Positions 56,662 through 64,000 of a stretch of 64,000 nt of DNA are shown here, piece after piece. The notes beneath the pieces are model-generated. The model was not told the DNA's origin. It saw only the letters and a list, made by a program, of their open reading frames with translations, and did not search any database. The position numbers and the translations under genes are program-made. Origin of the DNA: JBGLNJ01 sp041300525 (lineage in GTDB: Bacteria; Chloroflexota; Anaerolineae; Fen-1058). Position 1 is the stretch's first letter, and every line of letters begins with the position of its first letter. The stretch covers positions 2,542,001 through 2,606,000 of the forward strand of contig JBGLNJ010000001.1 in NCBI GenBank assembly GCA_041300525.1, in the 5' to 3' direction.

Positions 56662-56982
56662 TCAACCGCCCATGACGTGCACGTGGAGGTGATATACGAT
56701 TTGCCCAGCGCCCCGGCCCGTGTTGACGACCAACCGGTAGCCGGACGCGGCAATGTTTTCTTGTCGCGCGACCTGTTGGGCCACCACGAGCAAATGTCCT
56801 GCCAGCGATTCGTGCTCGGGCGTGAGGTCGTTGACGCCGGCGATGTGTTCGAGCGGGACGACCAGCACGTGGACCGGCGCGCGGGGCGAACGGTCGTAAA
56901 AGGCGATGGCGCGCTCGTCTCGGTAAATGATCTTGGCCGGGGAACGGCCCGCGATGATGTCGCAAAAGGTGCAGTGGGTCAT
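56662..56982 (-). CDS. HIT family hydrolase
   Basis: A 106-residue histidine-triad protein. CTFCDIIAGRSPAKIIYRDE at the start includes the zinc-like Cys pair, then HVLVVPLEHIAGVNDLTPEH, and the catalytic HLHVHVMGG at the end. It is a nucleoside phosphoramidate hydrolase (HinT-like). It is 32 bp upstream of the YqeY gene and probably cotranscribed. Confidence 0.95.
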   Translation of the reverse strand: MTHCTFCDIIAGRSPAKIIYRDERAIAFYDRSPRAPVHVLVVPLEHIAGVNDLTPEHESLAGHLLVVAQQVARQENIAASGYRLVVNTGRGAGQIVYHLHVHVMGG

Positions 56983-56992
56983 GGTTTCTCCC

Positions 56993-57025
56993 AGACCTGA
57001 CAGGTTTTCTAAACCTGTCAGGTCT
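56993..57025. repeat. AGACCTGACAGGTTT palindrome
   Basis: AGACCTGACAGGTTT/AAACCTGTCAGGTCT with a 3-nt centre, in the gap between a HIT gene and a lipoprotein gene. The copy at 59,231 has the mirrored orientation. Confidence 0.85.
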
Positions 57026-57028
57026 TGT

Positions 57029-57637
57029 CTACTGGCTCACCTGGACATTATCAAAGGCCACCTGGACGCCGGGCGCGGCCAGTGTCCCGGCCAGGACGCC
57101 CACCTCGCCGCGCGCAAAGGCATCGTCCGTGACCTGTGCTACTTGAACCTGGTTGACTAGAAACGTCAGCGTGCGCCCGGCGCAGACCACGCGCAGATGA
57201 TTCGTCGCCGCGCCTTTGCGGATGGCGCTGGACTCTATCCAGTCGGCGATGAGCTTGTGCCATTTTCCCTTTTGGCGTTTTTGGATGTTGTAATACCCGT
57301 CGCCGCTGATCTCGAAGCGATAAAAGTTATCGTCGTCCACGCGGCGGACGATGACGCCATAGTCGTTGTCGTCCGGGCCGGCCAGCGGGGTGGCGTCCAC
57401 GTCGAGCGTGAGGTCGCCGAACGTTTTGCCGGCCGCCACCGACCAGGCCAGCGAATCGGGCTGTTTGACGGTGATGCGCAGTTGGCCGTCCGTGAGGGCG
57501 ATTTCGGCCTGGTCGTTCTGGACGAGCGTCCAGCCGTTGTGGGCGTCGTCAAAAGTCTCGTGGAAGGACTGCGGCGCGCTCGGCGCGCAGGCGGACGCCA
57601 GGAGCAAGCTGCTCAACAAGATGATCCAATATCGCAT
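57029..57637 (-). CDS. Lipoprotein with LamG/DUF1080-like beta-sandwich
   Basis: A 202-residue lipoprotein. Signal peptide MRYWIILLSSLLLASACAPS has a lipobox ending at Cys17. The mature part is one beta-sandwich: FHETFDDAHNGWTLVQNDQA, YGVIVRRVDDDNFYRFEISG, KGAATNHLRVVCAGRTLTFL and VAFDNVQV. The N-H-LR--- --- -FLVN segment matches the end of the Ser/Thr kinase at 49,881, so both use the same sensor-type fold. The ligand may be a polysaccharide. Confidence 0.82.
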   Translation of the reverse strand: MRYWIILLSSLLLASACAPSAPQSFHETFDDAHNGWTLVQNDQAEIALTDGQLRITVKQPDSLAWSVAAGKTFGDLTLDVDATPLAGPDDNDYGVIVRRVDDDNFYRFEISGDGYYNIQKRQKGKWHKLIADWIESSAIRKGAATNHLRVVCAGRTLTFLVNQVQVAQVTDDAFARGEVGVLAGTLAAPGVQVAFDNVQVSQ

Positions 57638-57699
57638 GGAGATGACCTCGATAGCGTGATGGGATTGATGGCCGGGCAGAATAGGGCCAGCCGTTGCGT

Positions 57700-59163
57700 T
57701 CAGCCGTTGTGCATGCCGCAGCCGCGCAGCCAGCCTCTCCCGTCACGGGCCAGGAAGTCGTCGGCCTCGGCCGGCCCCCAGCTTCCCGGCTCGTAAACGG
57801 CAGGCGGCGGCGCATCGGGCGCGGCCCAACCCGCGAGGATAGGATCCATCAACTGCCAGGCCAGCTCGATCTGATCGCTGCGCGTGAACAGCGAGGCGTC
57901 GCCGTTCAGCGCATCGAGGAGCAGCCGTTCGTAAGCCTCCGGTATCGCGCTGGCCCCGAACGAGTCCTGGTAATGGAACTCCATGTTCACCGATCTCATT
58001 TCGGCAATCGAGTCGGGCACTTTGGCTTCAAAGCGAAGATGGATCCCTTCATCCGGCTGAAGACACAGGGTCAAGATGTTGGCGATGAGGCATTGCTCGT
58101 GAGGAATGTTGAACATCACGTGCGGCGGGCATTGGAATTGAATCGTGATCTCGGTGCTCTTTTCGGCCAGGTGTTTGCCCGAACGCAGGTAAAACGGGAC
58201 GCCTTGCCAGCGCCAATTATCAATAAAGAGCCGCAAGGCCGCAAACGTGGGGGTCGGCGAATCCGGCGCGACGCCTTCTTCGTCGCGGTACCCCCGGTAT
58301 TGGCCGAGCACGGTGTGCTCGGTCACCTGATGAGGGGCGATGGGGCGCACGGCGCTGAGCACTTTGACGCGCTCATTGCGCACGGCATCGGCGGTGAACG
58401 AGGCGGGCGGTTCCAGCGCGATGAGCGTGAGCAGTTGCAGCAGGTGATTCTGGAACATGTCGCGCAAGACGCCGGCCCGCTCATAGTATGCCGCTCGATG
58501 TCCCACGCCGACGTCTTCGGCCACGGTGATCTGCACGTGGTCAACATAGTTTCGGTTCCAGATCGGCTCAAAGATGGCGTTGGCAAAACGAAAGACCAGC
58601 GCGTTCTGGACGGTCTCTTTGCCCAGGTAATGGTCTATCCGGTAGATTTGCTTTTCGTCGAGCACTTGATGGATGGCCTGGTTGAGCGCCTGGGCGGAGG
58701 GCAGGTCGCGGCCGAATGGCTTTTCAATGACCACGCGCCGCCAGCCCTCAGCTTCAACCGCTAGGCCGGCGTTGCCCAGGCCCGCGACGATGCCGGAAAA
58801 GAAATCGGGCAGGGTGGCCAGGTAGTAGAGCCGGTTGGCCGGCCCGCCTTCCAGTTCGGCCAGCTCAGCCGCCAGATGATGCCAGTCCGCCGCCTCCGTA
58901 AAGCCACCGGTGCGGTAGGACAGCCGCGCCACGAAATGATTCCACTCGCCCTCTGTAAAGGGATAGGACGCAAACTTGTCCACGCCGGCGCGCATCGCAA
59001 TACGAAAATCGTCATCACTCCATGGCTTGCGGCCATAGCCGACGATGCGCAGATTCTCCGGCAGCCGGTTCTTGCGGCACAAGTTGAATAGCGCCGGGAT
59101 GAGCTTGCGCTGCGTCAGGTCGCCCGTAGCGCCAAAGATGACGAGGGTCGTAGAGTTTGCCAT
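57700..59163 (-). CDS. zwf: Glucose-6-phosphate 1-dehydrogenase
   Basis: A 487-residue enzyme giving 6-phosphogluconolactone and reduced NADP, the entry to the oxidative pentose phosphate pathway. The NADP site is VIFGATGDLTQRKLIPALF, the substrate site is YRIDHYLGKETVQNALVFRF, and EKPFGRDLPSAQALNQ and PFYLRSGKHLAEKSTEI follow. Full length. The gene starts alone in its block, with a palindrome upstream; the neighbour gnd or pgl genes are not in view. Confidence 0.96.
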   Translation of the reverse strand: MANSTTLVIFGATGDLTQRKLIPALFNLCRKNRLPENLRIVGYGRKPWSDDDFRIAMRAGVDKFASYPFTEGEWNHFVARLSYRTGGFTEAADWHHLAAELAELEGGPANRLYYLATLPDFFSGIVAGLGNAGLAVEAEGWRRVVIEKPFGRDLPSAQALNQAIHQVLDEKQIYRIDHYLGKETVQNALVFRFANAIFEPIWNRNYVDHVQITVAEDVGVGHRAAYYERAGVLRDMFQNHLLQLLTLIALEPPASFTADAVRNERVKVLSAVRPIAPHQVTEHTVLGQYRGYRDEEGVAPDSPTPTFAALRLFIDNWRWQGVPFYLRSGKHLAEKSTEITIQFQCPPHVMFNIPHEQCLIANILTLCLQPDEGIHLRFEAKVPDSIAEMRSVNMEFHYQDSFGASAIPEAYERLLLDALNGDASLFTRSDQIELAWQLMDPILAGWAAPDAPPPAVYEPGSWGPAEADDFLARDGRGWLRGCGMHNG

Positions 59164-59230
59164 GTCTATCCTTTCAAGCGGCTGATGGGTTGATGTAGAT
59201 TATAGCATCGGGGCAGGGGATGGGCAAAAA

Positions 59231-59263
59231 AGACCTGTCAGGTTTCCAAAACCTGACAGGTCT
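59231..59263. repeat. AGACCTGTCAGGTTT palindrome
   Basis: AGACCTGTCAGGTTT/AAACCTGACAGGTCT with a 3-nt centre. It lies between the convergent-side end of valS and the start of zwf. Confidence 0.85.
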
Positions 59264-59269
59264 GGCGTT

Positions 59270-60904
59270 CTACGCTAGCACTCTCTGTTGCTCGTCGAGC
59301 TTGGTTCGCTTCTGTTTGATGTCGGCCAGCTTGTCGCGCTCTTTTTGCACGACGGGCGCGGGCGCCTTGGCGGCGAAATCGCTGCCCAGCAGTTTTTCGC
59401 CACGCGCGATCAACGCTTCCACCTCGGCCAGCTCCTTGCCGAGCCTCGCCTTTTCCGCTTCGACGTCCACCATCTGCGCGAACGGCAGGTACACCGTCAC
59501 CGCGCCCAGCACAAGCGAGAGCGCCTTCTTGGGCGGCGCGGGCAGTTGATCGAGCACGACCAGTCCACGCGCGTCCAACCGCGCCAGCAGCGCCACTTCG
59601 GCGCGATGGCTTTCGAACAGGCGCGCGTTCTCGCCTGCGACGACGATGGCGGCGGTTTTCTTTTCCGGCTTGACGTTGAACTCGGCGCGGGCGTTGCGCA
59701 CGGCGCGGATGGCGTCCATCATCAAGGCCATCTGCCGCTCGGCGGATTCGTCGGTTTGCCCGGCCCGAGGCCACGGCGCGATGATGAGGCTATCGGGCCA
59801 ATCGGATTGCTGTTGATGCGTGGGCTTGTCGCCCAGCGCGGCCTGGCGCAAATGCTGCCACACTTCTTCCGTCACGAACGGCATGTAAGGGTGCAACAGC
59901 CGCATGGCCTGATCGAGCACGTAGACCAGCGTACACTGCGCGCCGGCTTGAGCTTCGGCGTCCTGGCTATTGAGCGCCAGCTTGCTCATCTCGATGTACC
60001 AGTCGCAATATTCATTCCAGATGAACTCATAGATCACGCGGCCTGCTTCGCCGAACTGGTATTCTTCGATCAGCCGGGTCGCCTCGGCGATGGTGCGGTT
60101 GAGCCGCGAAGTGATCCATCGCTGCGCCAGATACCCGCCGTTCGCGGAAGCCGACTCGCCTTCCGGCTCTATTTGCCAGCATGGGCCGCCGGCTTTCCAC
60201 ACGTCTTGTTTCACATTCGAGATGACAAAGCGCGCCGCGTTCCAAATCTTGTTGGCAAAGTTGCGGTTGGCCTCGACGCGCTTGACGTCCAGGTTCATGT
60301 CGTTGCCGGGCGTCGAGCCGGTGAGCAGCGTAAAGCGCACCGCGTCGGTGCCGAACTTGTCCATGATGTCGAGCGGGTCAATCACGTTGCCGAGCGATTT
60401 GGACATCTTGCGCCCGTGCTCGTCGCGGATCAGCCCGTGCAGGTACACGATGTTGAAGGGCGGTTTGCCGGTGAACTCGAGCCCGAACATGATCATGCGC
60501 GCCACCCAAAAGAACAGGATGTCATAGCCCGTCTCCATCACGGTCGTCGGGTAGAATTCCTTCAGGTCGGGCGTTTCGTCGGGCCAGCCGAGCGTCGAGA
60601 ACGGCCACAGCCCGGAGCTGAACCATGTGTCGAGCACATCCGGGTCTTGAACAATGCTGTGCCGCCCGCATTTTTCGCACGTGGCCGGGTCTTGGCGCGC
60701 GGCCCATTCGTGCCCGCAGTCCTTGCACGTCCACACCGGGATGCGGTGGCCCCACCACAGTTGGCGGCTGATGCACCAATCGCGGATGTGCTCCGGGTCG
60801 AGCCAGTTGTAATAGCCTTTGGCAAAGCGCTCCGGGATGATTTTGATGTGCCCGTCTTGCACGGCCTTGATCGCGCGCTCGGCCAGCGGCTTGATCTTGA
60901 TGTC
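59270..60904 (-). pseudogene. valS: Valine-tRNA ligase, 5'-truncated
   Basis: About 544 codons of an enzyme normally near 880. It begins in the middle of the catalytic core (KIKPLAERAIKAVQDGHIKI, WCISRQLWWGHRIPVW) and retains KMSKSLGNVIDPLDIMDKFG, the anticodon-binding domain, and the C-terminal coiled coil (DVEAEKARLGKELAEVEALI). The N-terminal Rossmann part with the HIGH motif is missing because of a junction at about 60,905. Confidence 0.94.
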
Positions 60905-60905
60905 G

Positions 60906-61721
60906 GTCAATCGCGGTGGCAGCGTGTTCGAGTACGGCTGGTCGCCCGATGGCAAATTCATCGTCTACACTGCTCCCGGTGAGGGGCTGGTATCGTTCGG
61001 CGCGCGCGAGGCGACACAATTGGTCATGCTGCGGCGCAGTGAGATGCAACGGTCCATCGCCCGACGCGCCATCGTCAACGCCAGCCTGCCCAGTTTGACG
61101 CAGCAAGGCGTCTGGTACGCGCAAGATGGTGCGTTGTGGCTGATGGATTATCAAACCGGCGCGTCAACTCGCGTGACCGCCTTGCCCGACCTGGGGCGAG
61201 CGACCGATGCTTTGCCGACTTATTGGCCTCTGGCTGTCTCACCGGATGCAGCGCGCGTGGCTTTTGCGTGCGGCGACAACCTCTGCTTGATGAATCTCGA
61301 CGGAGACGATCGGCGCGTCATTCAGGCGACGGGTATTCGCGCCATCACCTGGGATCGAACCGGCGCGCGGCTGGCCGCTACGTCGCTCGACGCTAACAAC
61401 TTGGGGCCGGTGCGCATGCTGATCGTTTCACGCGAGGGCGAGGTGCAGCACAGCGCCGAGGTGGCTCCGCGTGACGCGACCGATCCGCCGCAGTGGATGC
61501 CGGATGGCAAAGTCGTCTTTGTGCAGACCTATCCCATGAACGGCCGGCGCATCCTCACGGTGGATGCCGATACCGGTCAGGTGCTCGACCTGAGCCGCGA
61601 GCATTGGGACGCCTACTTTGCGCTTACGTCTGAAGGGTACCCTGGGGACAGTCCTGACGGCGAGAGTGTGCTGCTCAACAACGGGCGCGGCGGATTCTGG
61701 CTCGCGCCGGTTGTGAGATAA
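60906..61721 (+). pseudogene. TolB/PD40 beta-propeller protein, 5'-truncated
   Basis: About 271 codons, open to the junction. It starts with a PD40 blade (FEYGWSPDGKFIVYTAPGEG). Other blades can be seen at WPLAVSPDAARVAFACGDNL, IRAITWDRTGARLAATSLDA, PPQWMPDGKVVFVQTYP and SPDGESVLLNNGRGGFWLAP at the end. Such WD40-like proteins are usually periplasmic or extracellular. The N-terminal signal and first blades are lost, so function is open. Confidence 0.8.
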
Positions 61722-61841
61722 ATATCAGATCTCAAATTTCAATTTCGTTGACGTGTTTGCTGTCACCGCATCAATTCCTCGTTCGTCATATCTGTTAGAA
61801 TCACGCAGGCGGATTTACGCCTCAAAAGACAAGGAGTCAAA

Positions 61842-62765
61842 ATGGAAAACAAAACCTCTGTGCCTCAAGCCAAACCGGCTGCGCCCGGTCGCGGCATTGA
61901 TGTGTTGTTCAAGCTGGCCGTGATTTTCCTCGGCGCGTTCATCCTGGTGGTCACGCTGCTTGTGGTGGGCCGCCTGGCGATCTACAAGATTCATCCTTAC
62001 GAGCGCGGGCTACATCTGCGCGGCGGCATGTACCTGGGCACCGATCAGCCCGGCTGGCACGCACAAATCCCGTTCTGGGACACTGTCATCATCGTCAAGG
62101 TCAACGAGCGGCTGGGCTATGTAGATCAGATCGCCGCCAACACCGCCGACGATCTTTCGATGGTCGTGAGCTTGCAGTTCACCTACCGCGTGACCGACCC
62201 GGCTCGCTTTGCGCTCGACGTGGACGACCCGGAGCGCATCCTGTTCGAGTTCGTGCAAGGCCGGCTGCGCGATGTGGTCAACACCAAGACCATGGCCGAC
62301 ATGATGCACAGCCGCGCCGGCTTTAACGACGAGATTCTGGCCCAACTCCGCACCAAAGAAGCGCAGTATGGCGTGCAGTTTGTGACGGTGCAGATTCAAA
62401 GCGCTACGCCGCCGGAAGAGGTCGTGAAGGCCATCAAAGACCGTATGGTGGCCCAGCAAAGGAAAGAGCAGGCCGACGCCGAGGCAGCCCAGATGCGCAC
62501 TCAGGCCGACGCCACGTATTACGCCGCGCAAAAGACCGCCGACGCGCAGGCGTATCAAATCAAGCAAATCTCCGCCGCGCAGCAGGACTCGATCCGCATG
62601 TTGCTGGCCGAACTGTCCCAGCATCCCACCATCGCCGCCAAGTACCTGGACTATATGACGGCCCAGGAACTCAAGTCGAACAGCAAGTGGGTCATCGGTA
62701 GCGGGGGCAACCCGATCCTCGACCTGCGCGGTGACGCGACAGCGCCCACGCCGCCGCAAAAATGA
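61842..62765 (+). CDS. SPFH/band-7 (prohibitin-like) membrane protein
   Basis: A 307-residue protein with a GGAG RBS. One transmembrane helix lies at about residues 25-48 (LFKLAVIFLGAFILVVTLLV). The SPFH domain includes KIHPYERGLHLRGGMYLGTD, TADDLSMVVSLQFTYRVTDP, GRLRDVVNTKTMADMM and VQFVTVQIQSATPPEEVVKA. A long Ala/Gln-rich coiled coil follows (QQRKEQADAEAAQMRTQADA). It is a membrane-anchored scaffold that likely forms ring assemblies. Confidence 0.9.
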   Translation: MENKTSVPQAKPAAPGRGIDVLFKLAVIFLGAFILVVTLLVVGRLAIYKIHPYERGLHLRGGMYLGTDQPGWHAQIPFWDTVIIVKVNERLGYVDQIAANTADDLSMVVSLQFTYRVTDPARFALDVDDPERILFEFVQGRLRDVVNTKTMADMMHSRAGFNDEILAQLRTKEAQYGVQFVTVQIQSATPPEEVVKAIKDRMVAQQRKEQADAEAAQMRTQADATYYAAQKTADAQAYQIKQISAAQQDSIRMLLAELSQHPTIAAKYLDYMTAQELKSNSKWVIGSGGNPILDLRGDATAPTPPQK

Positions 62766-62768
62766 GGT

Positions 62769-62795
62769 GTAGGGCAAGATGCCATCTTGCCCTAC
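62769..62795. repeat. GTAGGGCAAG palindrome, copy 3
   Basis: GTAGGGCAAG-atgccat-CTTGCCCTAC, directly after the SPFH stop and 16 bp before the next gene. A more than 51-kb gap separates it from the other two copies, on a different block. Confidence 0.85.
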
Positions 62796-62810
62796 TACGT
62801 GAGGTGATGA

Positions 62811-63287
62811 ATGAACATACGACGCACCTTGCTATTGCTGGCGCTGACGTGCGTGGCGCTGTTGGTCTTTGGCGCACTGGTGGCTTCGGCGGCGTGGGGG
62901 CCGCAAGGCCAGGACGCGCTGCTCGTCAACCGGGTCTATGCTTACCGCGGGTGGCAAAGCACCGGCATCCAGTTGCACACGGGAGACTGGTACACCCTCC
63001 GCGCCGAAGGCACATGGCTATACTCGCCTTTTGCCGGCCCCAACGGGCCGGAAGGCCATCGCCGCTTCCTCGCGCCGAGCTTTTACCCGCTGCCGAACGT
63101 GGGCGGCGGGGCGCTCATCGGGCGAGTCGGCGAAGACGGCCCACCGTTCTACGTGGGCCGCGGTATGTCGGACCGGGTGGAACGCAACGGCCTGCTTTAC
63201 CTGCGGATTGACGACGACCTTCTGGGCGACAATGCCGGCAATGTCACGATTCAGGTGACGGTGACGTCACCCACACCCACAAAGTAA
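62811..63287 (+). CDS. Secreted LecA/PA-IL-like domain protein
   Basis: A 158-residue exported protein. Signal peptide MNIRRTLLLLALTCVALLVF ends near ASAAW. The mature part shows YRGWQSTGIQLHTGDWYTLR, then GGGALIGRVGEDGPPFYVGR and LLYLRIDDDLLGDNAGNVTI. This follows the PA-IL/LecA-type pattern: GAL--KIG at the middle and L-Y-ND----N-G---V at the end, with Asp/Asn residues that bind calcium and sugar. A galactose-like ligand is possible. It is next to the SPFH gene across a palindrome. Confidence 0.75.
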   Translation: MNIRRTLLLLALTCVALLVFGALVASAAWGPQGQDALLVNRVYAYRGWQSTGIQLHTGDWYTLRAEGTWLYSPFAGPNGPEGHRRFLAPSFYPLPNVGGGALIGRVGEDGPPFYVGRGMSDRVERNGLLYLRIDDDLLGDNAGNVTIQVTVTSPTPTK

Positions 63288-63290
63288 AAT

Positions 63291-63359
63291 AGACCTGCGA
63301 GGTTGTGCGGCCAACCTGCGGTTGGCACACATTCAGTTGGCCCGAGACCTCGCAGGTCT
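63291..63359. repeat. AGACCTGCGAGGTT palindrome with a nested hairpin
   Basis: AGACCTGCGAGGT and ACCTCGCAGGTCT arms flank a centre that holds a second hairpin (GCCAACCTGCGGTTGGC). It is the longest member of the family. Confidence 0.8.
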
Positions 63360-63456
63360 CGCCCCTGCGTTTTGCTCCCTCTACCTCCCGTTCAAGTTCA
63401 GCACGAACAAGCAACTATGATACAATAGGCGGCACACTGAACAAACGGAGGTCATC

Positions 63457-63885
63457 ATGACAATGCCCAAAGATGCCCGTGTTATCTGGCAAGACGGGTT
63501 GGCGTTTGAAGGAACCGCCGGGAGCGGTTTTTCAGTTCGGCTGGACGCGTCGCCGGACGAAGGCGGCGGCAGTGGGTTTAGCCCAATGGAATTGGTGCTG
63601 GTGGGCTTGGCGGGTTGCACCGCCATGGATACGATCTCGATTCTGAAAAAGAAGCGCCAGGATGTGACTGGCTTTGAGGTGCGCGCTCACGGCTTGCGCG
63701 CCGACGATTATCCCAAGGTCTTTACCGACATCACGCTCGAATACGTCGTGCGCGGCCACAACATTGACCCCAAGGCCGTGGAACGCTCCATCGAGCTTTC
63801 GGAGACCAAGTATTGCTCGGTGATGGGGACGCTGAAAAAGGTGCCCAACATTTCCACGACCTGCCGCGTCGAAGAGGCCGAATGA
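63457..63885 (+). CDS. OsmC/Ohr family protein
   Basis: A 142-residue protein with an ACGGAGG RBS. The two redox cysteines are in VGLAGCTAMDTISILKKKRQ and ETKYCSVMGTLKKVPNI. YhfA-like features include GFSPMELVLVGLAGC. It reduces organic or fatty-acid hydroperoxides with a dithiol donor in the family. The stop overlaps the next start in an ATGA. Confidence 0.94.
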   Translation: MTMPKDARVIWQDGLAFEGTAGSGFSVRLDASPDEGGGSGFSPMELVLVGLAGCTAMDTISILKKKRQDVTGFEVRAHGLRADDYPKVFTDITLEYVVRGHNIDPKAVERSIELSETKYCSVMGTLKKVPNISTTCRVEEAE

Positions 63886-64000
63886 CCGACGAGGAACGCG
63901 CACACCGCATTGGCGCGTTGACCGAAGAACTCGAAAACCTCAAGCGCAGCCTTCCGGCCCACTCGCTCAAGCCGGCCCTGCTGATCCACATCGAGGAGCT
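63882..64000 (+). CDS. Hypothetical protein (partial at right edge)
   Basis: Thirty-nine codons are visible: MTDEERAHRIGALTEELENL then KRSLPAHSLKPALLIHIEE. The start overlaps the OsmC stop by 4 nt. It looks like a small alpha-helical protein; the sequence ends before its family can be recognised. Confidence 0.6.
   Translation, partial: MTDEERAHRIGALTEELENLKRSLPAHSLKPALLIHIEE

Noticed and set aside
59288..60982. A 564-codon plus-strand open frame
   Set aside because: Antisense to valS; its composition is rich in Arg/His/Gln and has no domain pattern.

Overview
The window looks like a Chloroflexota (probably Anaerolineae-like) genome. This is an inference from style, not from a marker gene. 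It is GC-rich, with one clearly AT-richer patch at about 25.8-27.9 kb. It carries a PAS plus nine-GAF sensor kinase, a Ser/Thr kinase with an Ala/Gln/Thr-rich stalk, a dnaB-dnaD-dnaC primosome operon, two methylmalonyl-CoA mutase paralogues, many small toxin-antitoxin (TA) pairs, and a rich stock of intergenic palindromes. No rRNA, tRNA, CRISPR array or transposase was recognised.

The most important structural fact is that the sequence does not read as one continuous chromosome. At about 4,467, 10,670, 17,795 (least certain), 23,985, 30,173, 36,371, 42,529, 48,520/48,599, 54,756 and 60,905 unrelated genes are cut in mid-coding sequence and butted together without linker. Most successive spacings are about 6.15-6.20 kb and drift slightly downward; one interval is 7.1 kb and one is 6.0-6.1 kb. 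The simplest reading is that similar-sized draft contigs were joined end to end. Gene order is therefore trustworthy inside a block but not across these points. In-frame chimeras such as the HD-family protein joined to methylmalonyl-CoA mutase should not be read as real fusions.

Block by block. 1-4.5 kb: a partial methyltransferase, a membrane protein, a DUF4258/YgiT-type TA pair, and a GT4 glycosyltransferase translationally coupled to a sugar-nucleotide epimerase. 4.5-10.7 kb: the giant GAF histidine kinase with two small membrane proteins and the end of a KaiC-like ATPase. 10.7-17.8 kb: GtrA, two tandem 22-residue membrane peptides, a GT4 glycosyltransferase, pyrimidine-nucleoside phosphorylase, and an island of three TA pairs separated by copies of the same terminator. 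17.8-24 kb: an unknown protein, a methyltransferase, glycerophosphodiester phosphodiesterase, an AAA ATPase, secD and the start of secF. 24-30.2 kb: a membrane glycosyltransferase-like protein, a type II restriction-modification pair, a hydantoinase and the start of adenine deaminase. 30.2-36.4 kb: a defence-like island with the start of a PLD-helicase, three TA-type pairs each preceded by the same roughly 80-bp repeat, a GT-C membrane protein, and a divergent RAMP-family (Cas7-like) protein cut at its 3' side. 36.4-42.5 kb: HicBA, a hydrolase, an isomerase, a cupin, and a BMP-type nucleoside/sugar ABC importer. 42.5-48.5 kb: a NifX-like fragment, ferredoxin, ftsY, a PIN toxin pair, and dnaC-dnaD-dnaB. 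48.6-54.8 kb: mutase N-part, Ser/Thr kinase, AbiEii/DUF6922 pair, methylmalonyl-CoA epimerase and mutase C-part. 54.8-60.9 kb: PgpH-like N-part, YqeY, HIT, a lipoprotein, zwf and the valS C-part. 60.9-64 kb: a TolB-like fragment, an SPFH protein, a LecA-like secreted protein, OsmC and the start of another gene.

The best candidates for new biology are the orphan RAMP protein heading its own promoter, the paired 22-residue hydrophobic peptides, the repeat that encodes a conserved short peptide in front of TA genes, and the single polypeptide with two DnaC-type ATPase domains.
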